Of a stretch of DNA of 6,343 nt, positions 5,418-6,343 are shown piece after piece. Below the pieces are notes generated by a model. The model had not been told where the DNA came from. It made no database searches and worked only from the letters and a program-made list of their open reading frames with translations. Origin of the DNA: Comamonas sp. (GTDB lineage Bacteria; Pseudomonadota; Gammaproteobacteria; Burkholderiales; Burkholderiaceae_C); the NCBI GenBank assembly GCA_019236485.1, contig JAFAIY010000122.1, forward strand, positions 1 to 6,343. Direction: 5' to 3'. Position 1 is the first letter of the stretch, and every line of letters begins with the position of its first letter. A program made the translations under genes and the position numbers.

Positions 5418-6188
5418 ATGCGCTTTGGCCCGAGATGGGGATTGGCTTGCGCTGCCTTGCTGTTGATAGCAGGCTGCGCGCAGAACATGGGTGCGACAGC
5501 ACCGCAGAAAGTGACGGCGGCGGCGCCGGCCAGGGCCGCGGCCGACCTGGTGCCGCTGGCCACGCTGGCGCCGGGCGTGAGGCAGGACATGCGCTATGCG
5601 AGCAGCCACAATTTCATGGGGCGGCCCGTGGCCGGATATGAGGCCGGCGTCTGCTGGCTCAGCCGTGCCGCGGCCCAGTCGCTGGCCGAGGTGCAGCAGG
5701 AGCTGGCCGGTGACGGCCTGGCTCTCAAGGTCTACGACTGCTATCGCCCCCAGACCGCGGTGAACGATTTCGTGCGCTGGGGCCGGGACCTGGCCGACCA
5801 GAAGAACAAGGATATGTACTACCCGCGCGTGCCCAAGAACGAGCTGTTCAAGCGCGGCTATATTGCCGAGAAGTCGGGCCACAGCCGCGGCAGCACGGTG
5901 GACATGACACTGGTGGCCGTCGATGCCGAGCGTGCCAGCAAGCGGGTGCGCGGCCCGCTGGCCGACGGTGTCGAGGTGGACATGGGCACGCCGTTCGACC
6001 TGTTCGACGAGCAGTCCCATACCGACAATCCCCAGCAGTCTCCCGACGTCCAGCACAACCGGCGCTGGCTGCGCGCGCTGATGCAGCGCCATGGCTGGAA
6101 GAATCTGCCCGAGGAGTGGTGGCATTACACGCAGGTCGGCGAGCCCTATCCCGAGCAGTACTTCGACATGCCGGTGAAGAAGAACTAG
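5418..6188 (+). CDS. ddpX: D-alanyl-D-alanine dipeptidase, VanX/DdpX family (M15D), predicted lipoprotein
   Basis: Zinc dipeptidase that splits D-Ala-D-Ala, a product of peptidoglycan turnover; 256 residues. The N-terminus is a lipoprotein signal peptide (MRFGPRW, then ACAALLLIAGC) with lipidated C20. Residue +2 is Ala, which favours the outer membrane, so the enzyme should act in the periplasm. After a low-complexity Ala-rich linker (about 24-42) comes the catalytic domain: DCYRP with R110 (VanX R71), SGHSRGSTVDMTL with Zn ligands H155 and D162, MGTPFD (189-194), and EWWHY with catalytic E233 and Zn ligand H236. All active-site residues are present. Periplasmic placement points to D-Ala recycling (compare PcgL of Salmonella and E. 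coli DdpX) rather than vancomycin resistance, where VanX is cytoplasmic; no vanH/vanA partners are nearby. It stands alone on the plus strand with yqaA divergent. Confidence 0.93.
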   Translation: MRFGPRWGLACAALLLIAGCAQNMGATAPQKVTAAAPARAAADLVPLATLAPGVRQDMRYASSHNFMGRPVAGYEAGVCWLSRAAAQSLAEVQQELAGDGLALKVYDCYRPQTAVNDFVRWGRDLADQKNKDMYYPRVPKNELFKRGYIAEKSGHSRGSTVDMTLVAVDAERASKRVRGPLADGVEVDMGTPFDLFDEQSHTDNPQQSPDVQHNRRWLRALMQRHGWKNLPEEWWHYTQVGEPYPEQYFDMPVKKN

Positions 6189-6248
6189 GGCGGGTTCAGG
6201 ACCCCGGGGCGGCGATAGTGAGCATGCTTGCGGGGTGATGGCGAGTTT

Positions 6249-6280
6249 TTGCGACTGCTGAAATTTTGGGCAGGTATAAT
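6249..6280 (+). promoter_or_regulatory. Sigma-70 promoter for a gene beyond the right edge
   Basis: A perfect TATAAT lies at 6275-6280 in otherwise GC-rich DNA. The best -35 match, TTGCGA (6249-6254), is 20 bases away, longer than the usual 17; no better hexamer exists at 16-18 bases. An AT-rich stretch (AAATTTTGGG) fills the spacer. No ORF starts before the window ends, so the leader is at least about 55 bases. Confidence 0.55.
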
Positions 6281-6307
6281 CCGGCCCTCTTTTCCTGCGC
6301 CCGGGCT

Positions 6308-6328
6308 GCGGCCGGCTTTGATGGCCGC
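6308..6328 (+). promoter_or_regulatory. GC-rich hairpin in the 5' leader downstream of the TATAAT promoter
   Basis: GCGGCC (6308-6313) and GGCCGC (6323-6328) can form a six-pair stem with a nine-base loop, about 20-40 bases after the predicted transcription start. It suggests a structured leader for the next gene. The surrounding DNA is so GC-rich that chance pairing is likely. Confidence 0.25.
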
Positions 6329-6343
6329 CGCGGCCAACCCTTT

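Noticed and set aside
5268..6125. Long minus-strand ORF (285 residues) antisense to the dipeptidase gene.
   Set aside because: It is the mirror of a gene whose active-site motifs are all intact, and its translation resembles no family.
5418..6188. Vancomycin resistance determinant (vanX).
   Set aside because: The protein has a lipoprotein signal and is periplasmic, there are no vanH, vanA or vanRS genes beside it, and Gram-negative homologues serve D-Ala recycling.
6201..6250. Possible terminator of the dipeptidase gene: ACCCCG (6201-6206) with CGGGGT (6231-6236) and TTTTT at 6246-6250.
   Set aside because: The stem has only six pairs around a 24-base loop and the T-run starts nine bases after the stem, so it does not make a proper intrinsic terminator.

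Overview
The window looks like chromosomal DNA of a GC-rich betaproteobacterium, most likely a member of the Comamonadaceae (Comamonas/Delftia/Acidovorax type). I judge this from the high GC content, codon use, clear Shine-Dalgarno sequences and a degenerate intergenic element resembling one I recall from that family. No mobile element, CRISPR array, tRNA or rRNA gene is visible.

Layout. The left edge carries the 3' end of a FixJ/NarL-type response regulator on the plus strand (to 343), followed by a probable intrinsic terminator. From about 5313 down to 497 everything reads on the minus strand: a YqaA/DedA-like membrane protein (5313-4807), a 321-base gap (4806-4486), a 105-residue protein resembling the MgtE N-terminal domain (4485-4168), a structured 150-base gap, the P-type Mg2+ importer MgtA (4017-1246), and the virulence-type protein MgtC (1225-497). 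To the right, on the plus strand and divergent from yqaA, lies a lipoprotein D-Ala-D-Ala dipeptidase of the VanX/DdpX family (5418-6188). The last 155 bases hold a promoter with a perfect -10 box for a gene beyond the window.

How it works together. The centre is a Mg2+-limitation operon: MgtE-N-like protein, MgtA, MgtC. The 321-base gap before it contains an unannotated 35-codon ORF (4639-4532). It has a well placed GGAG ribosome binding site and its product begins Met-Asp-Pro-Ala-Pro, which recalls the Mg2+-sensing leader peptide MgtL of Salmonella mgtA (Met-Glu-Pro-Asp-Pro...). A C-rich, G-poor Rho-loading-like tract lies inside the same ORF. I infer a leader-peptide attenuator controlling the operon, apparently evolved or maintained outside the enterobacteria. 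The flanking VanX-type dipeptidase recalls PcgL, a PhoP-controlled Salmonella dipeptidase, but a shared regulon here is only a hypothesis.
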